From: Bacteroidaceae bacterium
GTDB taxonomy: Bacteria; Bacteroidota; Bacteroidia; Bacteroidales; Bacteroidaceae
NCBI GenBank assembly: GCA_024401095.1
Contig: JAKSLR010000003.1
Coordinates: forward strand, 1-64,000
DNA: 64,000 nt
Reading direction: 5' to 3'
Notes under the pieces: model-generated
Told to the model about the DNA's origin: nothing
The model's input: the letters and a program-made list of their open reading frames with translations, nothing else
The model's database searches: none
Part shown: piece by piece, positions 51,190 to 59,660 of the stretch
How positions within the stretch are numbered: the stretch's first letter is position 1
Layout of the letters: the number at the start of each line of letters is the position of its first letter
Translations under genes and position numbers: made by a program

Positions 51190-53817
51190 ATGAAAAGAAA
51201 GTTTTTAAAGGCTGTCCTGTTTTCAGTAGCTTTGGCAACTGTATCAGGTACATTCGTGTCTTGTAAAGACTATGATGACGACATCAAGGATTTGCAGGAA
51301 CAGATTAATCAGAAGGCTTTGGCATCTGATGTTACAGCATTACAGTCTAGCTTGCAGTCTGCTTTAAGCACTGCTCAGTCTGCTCTTGCTGAGGCTCAGA
51401 AGAAGGCTGATGCTACTGATGTTGCTGCTCTGGAGAAGCGCGTTGCTGCTTTGGAGGCTGCTATGAAGGAAGTTGAGAACTTGAAGAAGGAAATCGAAGA
51501 GGCTAGCGCTAAGCAGTTGGCTGAGCTCCAGGAGAAGTTCGAGACTATGAAGGCAGAAATTGAAGAGATGGTAGGTTCAATGATTACCAGCATCGAGTTG
51601 TATTGCGCAACTGATCAGGCAGGTATGGGTGGTCATGAATTTACTGATCTGACAGTATTGACTGCAACAGAGGTTGACAACGTATTCGGTCCTAACAAGG
51701 ATGTTGAATTCAAGAAGGGTAACATTGTAACATATGCTGCTGAGCCAGTTGTTGTTCGTGTACAGCCTACAAATGCAGATTTGACCAAGGCTGCTTTGCA
51801 GTTGGTTAACTCTCAGGGTGCTACTTTGGATGAGTTTACTACTATTACTGCTAAGGCATTTGAAACAAAGAAGCCTCTTACCCGTACTGCTGGTAACGGC
51901 CTTTGGGATGTAACAGTTAACTTGAAGCCTAACTTCGTTGCTAAGGACTTCGTTGCTGCTACTACTCTTAAGGTTGATGCTCAGACTACTAAGGCTATTC
52001 GTTTCGCTTTGGCTGCTTGCAATACTACCGATGCAGATCGTAAGGCTATCACTGCTTATGATTTGACTATTGGTACTCAGGAAGCTGCTGCTTGCGCTAA
52101 CTTGGATTTCACTGTAAATGATACAGTTGTTGCTAAGATCCACAACCGTTACACTACTGATGAGTTGGCTTGGAAGGATGGTAAGGCTGCTGCTGCTATC
52201 GTTAAGGATCCTGCTAACACTGTTGCTGATGCTAACGATGATCGTAAGGCTATGGAAACTCTGCGTGTTCAGGCAGGTGAAGCTATTGATATCGTTTTGA
52301 CTGAGCATGACAACGAGAAGATTAAGGGCTTCTATGTAGTTCTTGATATTCCATTCGTTGGTAAGGGTACTACAGGTGAGGCTGGCATGGACCCAACTGA
52401 AACTTCTGTTTCTGAGATCAATGCTTGGAATTCTTATACTTACGCTGGTTTGAACAAGTACATTGATGGTACTGAGGGTACTATTAAGGTTGAGAACCTG
52501 GGTAACGTTGTAACTGATGTAATCGGTTTCCGTGTATACGCTGTTAACGTAAATGGTACTTTGATTGATCCAGATGGTAAGGCATTCTACGTAGTAGTTG
52601 CTAACAAGGATGCTGCTTACACTATCGAGGGTGTTGCTACTATCGCTAAGAACGGTGCAGATTTCGAAACTGACTTCATCGCTTTGGATAACGATAAGTT
52701 GAAGGCATTCGGTACTGTACTTGAGGCATGGTCTGCTGACAAGGGTACTCCAGAGAAGTTCGATGTTCTGTTGTTTGCTAAGGATAAGAAGACTGCTGAA
52801 ACTGATTTGAGCAAGGCTGCATTCGCTAAGTTGGTTATCAAGAATGCTAATGCTTCTAAGTTCGCTGATAACGGTACATTCTCTATGTCTGAGATTTTGG
52901 CTAAGTCTGCTGACCACGGTGCTGACCAGATGTTGGTTAAGGCTGTTGTTACTAAGAAGATGCCTACTGCAGCTCCTGCAGGTTGGAGTGCTAAGGACAA
53001 GCAGATTGTAAATGGTACTTGGACTGTTTACATGAACCGTCTGGATTCTTCTAATAAGGAGGCTTATACTATCTCTACTGCTACTCCTGCAAATGAGGTT
53101 GAAGGTCACAAGTATTTGGAGAATGCATTCAATGGTTTGGAAGATCCTAACTACATCTTCTCTTTTGCTACTTCTATCTACAATGAGAAGGCTAAGGATT
53201 ATGCAGATGCTAATGATGTAACTGGTGCAGACTATAGCTTGCTTGCTGCAAACGAGTTGGTTGACAACAAGACTGCACACGCTACTACAGTAACTTATAA
53301 CTACGGTCTTGTATCTAGCGTTAAGGATAACAAGGGTAACTTGGTTCCTTACATCGTTGACGTAGAGAAGTTCAACACTGTATACGCTTGCTGGTATGAG
53401 GCTCAGGGTGAATGGGCATGGCAGAACATCATGGGTAAGGATGCTGAGGGTAAGGATGTAGTTGTTACTCCTGCTACCAACAAGACTACCTATGGTCACG
53501 AGTACAAGGTTAACTTGAAGACTCTTGCTTCAACTAACGCTTACAACAATGAAATGTTCAGCGGTGATCTGTCTAAGTTGTTGACTGCTGTATACTTGAA
53601 GTTCGAGGGTGCTAAGGTTACTTCTGACGTTAACAACGAAGAGGAATACTTCACATTCGAGTCTAACACTAACGATGAGATCGTATTCAAGCCAGTACGT
53701 ACTGACGCTGAGGCTAACCCAACTGCTACTGTTAAGTCTACTTTGACTATCACTGTTTCAGACATGTTCGGTCACAAGATGGACATCAAGTTGCCAGTTG
53801 ACGTTGAAAGAATGTAA
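51190..53817 (+). CDS. large, strongly expressed surface lipoprotein
   Basis: An 875-residue protein. The signal peptide ends at lipobox Cys25 (FVSC), followed by KDYDDDI, an acidic stretch like the lipoprotein export signals that send Bacteroidota lipoproteins to the cell surface. Residues ~30-140 form a continuous coiled coil (heptads rich in Ala, Leu, Glu, Lys), a probable stalk or trimerisation unit. The rest (~140-875) is beta-rich without a known catalytic motif. Codon use is extremely narrow (GCT, GTT, ACT, AAG, AAC), unlike flanking genes, which signals very high expression; only the OmpA gene nearby looks the same. It may be a surface-layer or major surface protein. It has its own promoter with repeated motifs and a terminator. 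Confidence 0.85.
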   Translation: MKRKFLKAVLFSVALATVSGTFVSCKDYDDDIKDLQEQINQKALASDVTALQSSLQSALSTAQSALAEAQKKADATDVAALEKRVAALEAAMKEVENLKKEIEEASAKQLAELQEKFETMKAEIEEMVGSMITSIELYCATDQAGMGGHEFTDLTVLTATEVDNVFGPNKDVEFKKGNIVTYAAEPVVVRVQPTNADLTKAALQLVNSQGATLDEFTTITAKAFETKKPLTRTAGNGLWDVTVNLKPNFVAKDFVAATTLKVDAQTTKAIRFALAACNTTDADRKAITAYDLTIGTQEAAACANLDFTVNDTVVAKIHNRYTTDELAWKDGKAAAAIVKDPANTVADANDDRKAMETLRVQAGEAIDIVLTEHDNEKIKGFYVVLDIPFVGKGTTGEAGMDPTETSVSEINAWNSYTYAGLNKYIDGTEGTIKVENLGNVVTDVIGFRVYAVNVNGTLIDPDGKAFYVVVANKDAAYTIEGVATIAKNGADFETDFIALDNDKLKAFGTVLEAWSADKGTPEKFDVLLFAKDKKTAETDLSKAAFAKLVIKNANASKFADNGTFSMSEILAKSADHGADQMLVKAVVTKKMPTAAPAGWSAKDKQIVNGTWTVYMNRLDSSNKEAYTISTATPANEVEGHKYLENAFNGLEDPNYIFSFATSIYNEKAKDYADANDVTGADYSLLAANELVDNKTAHATTVTYNYGLVSSVKDNKGNLVPYIVDVEKFNTVYACWYEAQGEWAWQNIMGKDAEGKDVVVTPATNKTTYGHEYKVNLKTLASTNAYNNEMFSGDLSKLLTAVYLKFEGAKVTSDVNNEEEYFTFESNTNDEIVFKPVRTDAEANPTATVKSTLTITVSDMFGHKMDIKLPVDVERM

Positions 53818-53842
53818 TTGAACAATTCGATCAATAATTAAT

Positions 53843-53875
53843 AAAAGGAGCGTTCTTCCAGAGCGCTCCTTTTTT
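53843..53875 (+). terminator. intrinsic terminator of the surface lipoprotein gene
   Basis: AAAAGGAGCG (53843-53852) pairs perfectly with CGCTCCTTTT (53864-53873), followed by further T. Confidence 0.85.
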
Positions 53876-53890
53876 AAACCTTATATATAT

Positions 53891-54295
53891 ATGAAAAGAT
53901 TTGGTTATGTAATTTTATTCGTTTGTGGATTATTTGGTTTTGCTTCATGCTCAGAGGAACTGAAGACTTGTTCTGGTAAAGTCTCTAGTTTTGATGCAGA
54001 TCAGCTAATTCTTGAGATTGGTGATTATTCTATTGATTTTAACTTAGCAAATCTTGCTAAGTCTGATGCCATTATGGTGGGTGATTCTGTTGTTGTGGAA
54101 TATGTAGGTGATTTGAAGGAAAAGCATGCTGATGCATTTGGTATCAAGTTAATTACCAAACAGGGCACTTTTATTGATAACAAGGTTGATTATTCAAAAG
54201 AGCTTTTAATTGATAGTGTTCCTATGACTCCTGAACAGATAAAGTCAATGGAGTCAAGTGTTAAGCTTTTGGAGCAAAAAATGAATCAAAAATAA
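53891..54295 (+). CDS. small lipoprotein of unknown function
   Basis: A 134-residue protein with lipoprotein signal MKRFGYVILFVCGLFGFASC (Cys20) and a small beta-rich domain (CSGKVSSFDADQLILEIGDYSI, GDSVVVEYVGDL) resembling an OB-type barrel, then a C-terminal helix. It starts only 16 nt after the terminator of the large lipoprotein and no promoter box is visible, so it may be expressed by read-through. The next gene encodes a similarly built protein 9 nt later. Family not recognised. Confidence 0.8.
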   Translation: MKRFGYVILFVCGLFGFASCSEELKTCSGKVSSFDADQLILEIGDYSIDFNLANLAKSDAIMVGDSVVVEYVGDLKEKHADAFGIKLITKQGTFIDNKVDYSKELLIDSVPMTPEQIKSMESSVKLLEQKMNQK

Positions 54296-54304
54296 TTTTT
54301 CTGC

Positions 54305-54688
54305 ATGAGTTGTAATTTAATTTCACGTTTTGCACAACCATTTCTGTTCATCTTTGTTTCATCTATTTTGCTCTCGTGTTCACATCCGAAGCCAAAAACT
54401 GATTTTTTAATCGAAACGAAGGGGTATGTAGAAAATATGGATTCTACAGGTCTTCTTTTACTACAGACTGAAGATGGACCTTTAAAGCTTCAATTTAATA
54501 ATGCTCATATTTCTGGCGGTATGTTTGGTTTTCACGATTCAATAGTTGTAAACTATATTCGACAAGAAGGTGAGATCCATGAAGCATCAGTTATTCGTAC
54601 GCTTCCTAGAGCTGATAAGATTATCATTATTAATGATAGTATTATGCAGAAGTATATAGGTGGAAATAAATCTATTATAGCAGAATAG
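54305..54688 (+). CDS. small lipoprotein, similar plan to the preceding gene product
   Basis: A 127-residue protein with lipobox LLSC (Cys25). The mature part (KGYVENMDSTGLLLLQTEDGPLKLQF, then HDSIVVNYIRQEGEIHEASVI) follows the same beta pattern as the neighbour upstream (opening G-x-V strand, D-S-V-V-V-x-Y strand), so the two are probably diverged duplicates. Co-transcribed with it and ended by a strong terminator. Function unknown; the locus suggests a periplasmic helper of the surface lipoprotein. Confidence 0.8.
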   Translation: MSCNLISRFAQPFLFIFVSSILLSCSHPKPKTDFLIETKGYVENMDSTGLLLLQTEDGPLKLQFNNAHISGGMFGFHDSIVVNYIRQEGEIHEASVIRTLPRADKIIIINDSIMQKYIGGNKSIIAE

Positions 54689-54690
54689 TG

Positions 54691-54722
54691 AAAGAGTTAG
54701 GTTTTCCTAACTCTTTTTTTTT
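54691..54722 (+). terminator. intrinsic terminator of the small lipoprotein pair
   Basis: AAAGAGTTAGG (54691-54701) pairs perfectly with CCTAACTCTTT (54706-54716) around TTTT, followed by a T run. Confidence 0.88.
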
Positions 54723-54773
54723 ATTCTTTAAATTTGTATAATTGTTATTATTTTTCTTTTTACGACTAGTTTG

Positions 54774-54847
54774 TTCCAGATTCTTAAATATATTATAAGT
54801 TTTTGGACAAATTTGTATGGTGTATTCTACTATTTTTACTACTTTTG
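54774..54847 (+). promoter_or_regulatory. promoter region of the OmpA family gene
   Basis: TTCCAGATTCTTAAA (54774-54788) is identical over 15 bp to the element at 50885, and the -7 box is TACTTTTG (54840-54847). The motif-to-box distance is 66 nt, against 75 nt at the large lipoprotein gene. Confidence 0.6.
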
Positions 54848-54885
54848 CATAACATATTAAACTATAGTTAATAAATTTTATCATT

Positions 54886-55965
54886 ATGAAGTTAAAAAGT
54901 CTTTTAATCGCTGGTGCATTGTGTTTGTTCAGCGGTTCTATGTTCGCACAGGAATCTAACGAAGAGATTACCTTTAAGCCACATGCAACTCTTTCACTTG
55001 GTGGTGGTTTAAGTCATACTTTAGGTGAGGCTAAGTTCGGTGACCTGAATTCTTTCGCTGGTCAGGTAGCTTTGGGTTATCACTTCAACCCAGTATTTGG
55101 TCTTCGCTTTGGTGTACAGGGTTTCACCGGTAAGGGTGGATGGCCTGCAAGCTCTGAGTTGTATAAGTACAACCAGTTGTCTGGTAACGTAGATGCATTG
55201 TTCAACTTGAGCAACCTGATCGCAGGTTACAAGTATAACCGTCCAGTTAGCTTGTCTGCTTTCGCTGGTCTTGGTTTGAACCACGCTTATAACAATGACG
55301 AAGCAAATGCTATCGATCATGGTTCATACAAGATGGAATATTTGTGGCAGGATAGCAAGAACTTTATCCAGGGCCGTGCTGGTTTGATTCTGGGTATCCG
55401 TTTGAGCGATGCTGTTGACTTCAACATCGAGGGTAACGCTAATATCCTTTCTGATAAGTTCAACTCTAAGAAGGCTGGTAACGCTGACTGGTACTTCAAT
55501 GTATTGGCAGGTTTGACCTTCCGTTTGGGTAAGGCTTATACTAAGACTGTTACTTATGTACCAGCTCCAGTAGTAGAAGAGCCAAAGGTTGTTGAGCCAG
55601 TTAAGGAAGAGCCAAAGCCAGTTGTTAAGCCAGAGCCAAAGCGTGAGCCAATGCGTATCAACGTATTCTTCACTATCAACAAGGTTATCGCTGCTGATTC
55701 TGAAATGCAGAAGGTTCGTGACCTGGCTGATTACATGAAGAAGTATCCAGAAACTAAGGTTGTTTTGACTGGTTATGCTGATAAGGGTACAGGTAACGCT
55801 CGTATCAATGCTCGTTTGGCTGCAGGTCGTGCACAGGCAGTTGCTGATGCTTTGAATGAGCTGGGTATCGATCGCGCTCGTATGACCGTTGATTCTAAGG
55901 GTGACAAGGAGCAGCCATTCGCTGAGAATGACATGAACCGTGTTACTATCGGTATCACAGACTAA
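54886..55965 (+). CDS. OmpA family outer membrane porin-like protein
   Basis: A 359-residue protein with signal peptide 1-21 (MFA-Q). An N-terminal 8-stranded beta barrel (about 25-215) leads to a Pro/Glu/Lys/Val-rich linker (about 222-255, repeats of PKVVEPVKEEP type) and a C-terminal peptidoglycan-binding OmpA domain with the TGYADKGTGNARINARLAAGR core (about 290-320), where Asp and Arg contact diaminopimelate. It anchors the outer membrane to the wall. The codon bias is as extreme as in the large lipoprotein gene, and the two share a 15-bp upstream motif. Confidence 0.95.
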   Translation: MKLKSLLIAGALCLFSGSMFAQESNEEITFKPHATLSLGGGLSHTLGEAKFGDLNSFAGQVALGYHFNPVFGLRFGVQGFTGKGGWPASSELYKYNQLSGNVDALFNLSNLIAGYKYNRPVSLSAFAGLGLNHAYNNDEANAIDHGSYKMEYLWQDSKNFIQGRAGLILGIRLSDAVDFNIEGNANILSDKFNSKKAGNADWYFNVLAGLTFRLGKAYTKTVTYVPAPVVEEPKVVEPVKEEPKPVVKPEPKREPMRINVFFTINKVIAADSEMQKVRDLADYMKKYPETKVVLTGYADKGTGNARINARLAAGRAQAVADALNELGIDRARMTVDSKGDKEQPFAENDMNRVTIGITD

Positions 55966-55989
55966 TTTTGATTAAGTTTTAGTATAAAG

Positions 55990-56020
55990 GACAGCTTCCT
56001 TCTGGGAGCTGTCTTTTTTT
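55990..56020 (+). terminator. intrinsic terminator of the OmpA gene
   Basis: GACAGCTTCC (55990-55999) pairs with GGGAGCTGTC (56004-56013), with one wobble, followed by T7. Confidence 0.85.
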
Positions 56021-56075
56021 GTCGTTTTATTATTATTTCTTGTTGTTTTAACTCATTTTTCCCGCGTATAAATCG

Positions 56076-56083
56076 TATATTTG
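56076..56083 (+). promoter_or_regulatory. -7 element of the aminotransferase gene
   Basis: TATATTTG, 27 nt before the ATG at 56111. It overlaps an in-frame TTG at 56081, which is therefore not the start. Confidence 0.65.
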
Positions 56084-56110
56084 CATAGTACTACCAAGAA
56101 AGATGAAAAT

Positions 56111-57355
56111 ATGGCAAAGAGAATTTACCTTTGTCTGGCCCACATGTCTGGCCAGGAAATGAAATACATTCAGGAAGCATTCGATACCAACTGGGTGGTG
56201 CCTCTGGGACCTAATGTGAATGCTTTTGAAGAAGACCTGAAACAGTTTGTTTCGCCCGATCATGAAGTTGTAGCACTTTCTGCAGGTACAGCTGCTGTTC
56301 ATCTGGCACTTATTGGTTGTGGTGTACAGCCTGGTGATGAGGTAATTGTGCAGAGCTTTACCTTCTGTGCCTCTTCTCATCCAGTTACCTATCTGGGTGC
56401 TACTCCTGTATTTGTAGATTCTGAGAAGGATTCTTGGAACATGGATCCCGATTTACTGGAAGAGGCTATTAAGGACCGAATGGCAAAAACAGGTAAGAAG
56501 CCTAAAGCCATTATTCCAGTAGCACTCTATGGCATGCCTTACCAGTGCGACAAGATTATGGCTATCAGTAGAAAGTATGATATTCCTGTCATTGAAGATG
56601 CAGCCGAGGGTCTTGGTTCCCGTTGGAACGGACAGGTCCTGGGTTCTTTTGGAAAATACGGTGTACTGAGCTTTAATGGAAACAAGATGATTACCACCAG
56701 CGGTGGTGGCGCCTTGGTTTGTGAGAATCCTCAAGACAAGCAGACCATTATGTGGTATGCTACGCAGGCTCGCGACAGCTATCCTTATTACCAGCATACA
56801 GCTATTGGTTACAACTACCGCATGAGCAATGTCTGTGCGGGCATCGGTCGTGGTCAGATGACTGTACTTGATGAGCACATCCATCATCACCAGCATATTG
56901 CAAAGATGTATGAAGAAGGATTCAAGAATATGCCAGGAATTTCGTTCCATAAGAATCCCGATGAGAAGTGTGACAGTAATTACTGGCTGAATACCATTAC
57001 TTTAGATCCAGATTTAAAGATTAAAGGACAAGAATTAGCATACAAACAAGTCATTCAGGGCGCAGTAGGTGGTGCTGCAGGAGTAACCCACGTAGTAGAT
57101 AGCCCGATTACCGACTGCCAGCCAAATGACAATGTAGAAGCACTTCGCATGTATCTGGATAAGAAGGACATTGAGAGCCGTCCACTTTGGAAACCAATGC
57201 ACAAACAACCTGTCTATCAGAATAATCCAGCCTATGTAAATGGGGTCAGTGAAGCCTTATTTAAAGTAGGAATGTGTCTTCCATCCGGTCCTTGTGTCAC
57301 CGATGAAGAAGTACAGTACATTATCGACTCTGTTAAGGAAGCAATCCTTTCTTAA
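56111..57355 (+). CDS. DegT/DnrJ/EryC1-type PLP sugar aminotransferase (PglE-like)
   Basis: A 414-residue enzyme of the nucleotide-sugar aminotransferase family. The PLP-binding Lys192 lies in SFNGNKMITTSGGG and the cofactor-pairing Asp163 in VIEDAAEGLGS; ALSAGTAAVHLAL (55-67) forms the phosphate-binding start. It transfers an amino group from glutamate to a 4-keto-sugar nucleotide. Together with the PglD-, PglC- and PglA-like genes 6-8 kb upstream this would complete most of a bacillosamine-type pathway; the 4,6-dehydratase (PglF) is not in the window. Single-gene transcript between terminators. Confidence 0.93.
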   Translation: MAKRIYLCLAHMSGQEMKYIQEAFDTNWVVPLGPNVNAFEEDLKQFVSPDHEVVALSAGTAAVHLALIGCGVQPGDEVIVQSFTFCASSHPVTYLGATPVFVDSEKDSWNMDPDLLEEAIKDRMAKTGKKPKAIIPVALYGMPYQCDKIMAISRKYDIPVIEDAAEGLGSRWNGQVLGSFGKYGVLSFNGNKMITTSGGGALVCENPQDKQTIMWYATQARDSYPYYQHTAIGYNYRMSNVCAGIGRGQMTVLDEHIHHHQHIAKMYEEGFKNMPGISFHKNPDEKCDSNYWLNTITLDPDLKIKGQELAYKQVIQGAVGGAAGVTHVVDSPITDCQPNDNVEALRMYLDKKDIESRPLWKPMHKQPVYQNNPAYVNGVSEALFKVGMCLPSGPCVTDEEVQYIIDSVKEAILS

Positions 57356-57389
57356 GCTAAAATGGAGCGTTAATTAATATCTGAAAATA

Positions 57390-57432
57390 AAAAAGGCTTC
57401 CCATCATTATAAAAGATTGGGAAGCCTTTTTA
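57390..57432. terminator. bidirectional intrinsic terminator
   Basis: AAAAAGGCTTCCCA (57390-57403) pairs with TGGGAAGCCTTTTT (57418-57431). A and T runs on both sides serve the aminotransferase gene (+) and the PqqD operon (-). Confidence 0.88.
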
Positions 57433-57446
57433 TTTAGAATCCTTTA

Positions 57447-57881
57447 TTACTTGCTTCTCTTGAAAGTCTTTCGTTCCTTCAGCGTGGTGTCGTTGTAACA
57501 TTCCACCACCAGCTTATCCGCCGTAAGCTCCACCACCTTGAAATTGCTGTCGAACTCAGTGACATACATGTTGTTTACCACCTTGATGTCAAAATCTCCG
57601 TCTTCTACGAAACCTTCGCCTCGGTGAAAGTAGGAGGTTTTCAGGTTGTACTGGTTCTCTCCTTGAGAGGTATAGATCCACTTCTCCTGGTTAGACAGCA
57701 TGGCATTGAAGTTGTACTTCATGCTTTCTACTTTCCCGGCATCAAAGTTGAACTCATAGAACACCTCAATCCAGGTACCTTCCAGTGTAGGATCCTCCTG
57801 AGGTTTCTCTGTAAACGAAGCCAGCACTAGTGCCAGCATCAGGGTACAGCAGAGTGCACCCAGTTTCATCATCTTTTTCAT
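57447..57881 (-). CDS. exported small protein, lipocalin-like, unknown function
   Basis: A 144-residue protein with an N-terminal signal (about 1-22, ending LVLASFTEK). The mature part opens with LEGTWIEVFYEF and continues as alternating strands (KWIYTSQGENQYNLKTSYF, MYVTEFDSNFKVVELTADKLVVECYND), a pattern seen in lipocalin-like domains of Bacteroidota. It is the last gene of the PqqD-HprK-peptidase operon, 6 nt after the peptidase gene, so it may belong to the peptide system, but nothing in it proves this. Confidence 0.78.
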   Translation of the reverse strand: MKKMMKLGALCCTLMLALVLASFTEKPQEDPTLEGTWIEVFYEFNFDAGKVESMKYNFNAMLSNQEKWIYTSQGENQYNLKTSYFHRGEGFVEDGDFDIKVVNNMYVTEFDSNFKVVELTADKLVVECYNDTTLKERKTFKRSK

Positions 57882-57887
57882 TTCCTT

Positions 57888-58325
57888 CTATTTGATTAAA
57901 CTTAATAATTTTATGATATAAGGGCGTAATGGAATTATGCTCAGCCAGATATGCTGGAAGAACCACCACCAGAACTGGCCGGGACCTATCCATTTTCCCT
58001 TACGGTTTATCTTGGTTATTCGTGCAAATACACACGAAGGATTCACGGGTCCTTCTATTTCTACCTGCGCATCACCTATTATATAGAGTCCTTCTGGCTT
58101 CACATGCAAGATGCGATGCATGACAAACTGCCCGTTCTCACGTTGGTAGAACACCATATCCCCACGTTTAAGCGGAGAATCTGGCTTGGAAAAGAGAATG
58201 CTATCTCGTTCGTGTACCAGGAAAGGGGTCATGCTACTTCCCGAGATGATCAGTCGCACCTCCTTGCCCTGATTTACCAGGTCACGTAGGGTAGAGATGT
58301 AAGCATCAGTATCCAGCTTTCTCAT
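57888..58325 (-). CDS. S24/S26-type serine peptidase (SipW-like signal peptidase fold)
   Basis: A 145-residue protein with the peptidase core: nucleophile Ser31 in IISGSSMTPFL, then RGDMVFYQRENGQFVMHRIL with His70 in the place of the usual Lys, as in SipW and archaeal enzymes, and GLYIIGDAQ with the Asp. A hydrophobic C-terminal region (about 115-145) may dip into the membrane. It overlaps the HprK-like gene by 20 nt. In this setting it is a candidate for cutting the leader from a modified peptide during export. Confidence 0.85.
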   Translation of the reverse strand: MRKLDTDAYISTLRDLVNQGKEVRLIISGSSMTPFLVHERDSILFSKPDSPLKRGDMVFYQRENGQFVMHRILHVKPEGLYIIGDAQVEIEGPVNPSCVFARITKINRKGKWIGPGQFWWWFFQHIWLSIIPLRPYIIKLLSLIK

Positions 58326-59169
58326 GCAGGTAGTTCTTTAAGGTATTCACAGCATCCTGCTCCATGTTGCATTTTAAATGCACCATAGGAATGCTGGCTA
58401 CCAGATTTTCAATGACTTGCATACTCTTTTCCACCGCCTCTCGGTTCCAGCTGTTGATGCTCATTTCGCCATACAGCTTACCAAATGCATGAGCTGGGGG
58501 CATAGGTTCCACTATATTGGTAGGGTGCTGTTCTATGAAGACAATGGCACCCAGAGGCATCTCCTTGTTCACGTGAATCTGTGAAGATCCGCAGAAGGGG
58601 AGACCATGCATCTGAAATACGCCCGGAGCCGTGCGATGCACGATGGAACGGTCACCGTTGATGATTTCTGTACCCTCATATTTCTTCCAGAGGTTCGCCT
58701 GCGTAGACTTTCCCGTACCGCTAGGTGCTGTAAACAGAATGGCTTTTCCTTCGAAATCTATAAAGGAAGAGTGCAATACTAAAGCCTCGTGCTTCAGTAA
58801 ATGCTTCTCCAGATTCATGAACTCCAGGATACTGGTATTCAGAGGAATCTCCATATCTTTCGGTGCAGGAATCTCCGCCATCAGACTGTTTTCGCTCCGT
58901 TCATGAGAGATGCCTAACAGTTGGTTCCCCCATAGGTTTACACGATGTTCCAGTCCGTTCTCTTCGCGGTAAATTAGGCGTTGGGAAGATTGATGAATCA
59001 GTTTTCCGCAGGGTTCTTTTAGAGAATCTACAGCACACAGTTCCACATCTATGGCGTTCTCAGGCAGTTCAGGCACCAGGAAGTTGGCACATGTTTCGTG
59101 CTCCACCAGTTCATTCTCAGAATGAATGTGATAGCTTACAGGGCCTATTTTCAAGTAAAGATCGTGCAT
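58306..59169 (-). CDS. HPr kinase-like ATPase
   Basis: A 287-residue protein. The second half is an HprK-like P-loop domain: Walker A APSGTGKST (148-156), EIINGDRSIV with the catalytic Asp, FQMHGLPFCGS, and the acidic FIEQ segment. The N-terminal half lacks the DRTL-type domain of true HprK. Relatives encoded beside PqqD and peptidase genes occur in RiPP clusters, where they phosphorylate or help modify the peptide. Gene order is PqqD, this, S24/S26 peptidase. Confidence 0.85.
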   Translation of the reverse strand: MHDLYLKIGPVSYHIHSENELVEHETCANFLVPELPENAIDVELCAVDSLKEPCGKLIHQSSQRLIYREENGLEHRVNLWGNQLLGISHERSENSLMAEIPAPKDMEIPLNTSILEFMNLEKHLLKHEALVLHSSFIDFEGKAILFTAPSGTGKSTQANLWKKYEGTEIINGDRSIVHRTAPGVFQMHGLPFCGSSQIHVNKEMPLGAIVFIEQHPTNIVEPMPPAHAFGKLYGEMSINSWNREAVEKSMQVIENLVASIPMVHLKCNMEQDAVNTLKNYLHEKAGY

Positions 59170-59175
59170 CAGAGC

Positions 59176-59481
59176 TTACTTTGCAGGAATGATTTCCACA
59201 TCCTTGAATTCAGGAACATCCAGGATCATCTCACGCATGTACAGTTCCTTGGTGAACCCGAATACATCGTTACGAGCCGTTTCCTCATCCACTTCATATT
59301 CGTCGGTCAGCATCTTCACCAGCTCTTCCAGATCCTTCGCATCATTAATGTGGTTCCAGATAAAAGCCGCAGTCTCAGTCAGATGAATCATGCCGTTCAG
59401 TCGCTGGGTAGCTTCACCCACAGGTACCAGCAGGTTATCCCCTGCAATGTCTCTCAGAATATACAATTCGTTTGTTTTCAT
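59176..59481 (-). CDS. PqqD family peptide-recognition protein
   Basis: A 101-residue protein of the PqqD family: VPVGEATQRLNGMIHLTETAAFIWNHI is the three-strand plus helix start of the fold, followed by LEELVKMLTDEYEV and ETARNDVFGFTKEL helices. Stand-alone PqqD proteins form RiPP recognition elements that hold the leader of a precursor peptide and bring it to a radical SAM or other maturase. It is the first gene of a four-gene minus-strand operon. Precursor candidates lie 280 nt away, divergently. Confidence 0.9.
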   Translation of the reverse strand: MKTNELYILRDIAGDNLLVPVGEATQRLNGMIHLTETAAFIWNHINDAKDLEELVKMLTDEYEVDEETARNDVFGFTKELYMREMILDVPEFKDVEIIPAK

Positions 59482-59504
59482 ATCACAAAGATTATTCTAT
59501 ACTG

Positions 59505-59512
59505 CAAAAATA
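59505..59512 (-). promoter_or_regulatory. -7 element of the PqqD operon
   Basis: TATTTTTG on the minus strand, 24 nt before the PqqD start codon. Confidence 0.62.
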
Positions 59513-59660
59513 ACCCTTTTTTTTGTAACCACCTATTTTTTAAGAGAAAAGCAATAGGGTGTGGTGGCCTACATGTGTCCGCAAATACTTTTGTGCTTTA
59601 TAAAGTATTGATATATAACAAAATGAGAAACCATTACATGGATAGTGTAGAATGTAAACA

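Noticed and set aside
51577..53499. A 640-codon antisense frame opposite the large lipoprotein gene
   Set aside because: A Ser/Leu/Ile-rich translation without motifs, produced by the narrow codon set (GCT, AAG, GTT) of the real gene.
56081..56110. TTG start extending the aminotransferase by ten residues
   Set aside because: The TTG is part of the -7 promoter box TATATTTG, so it would not be transcribed.
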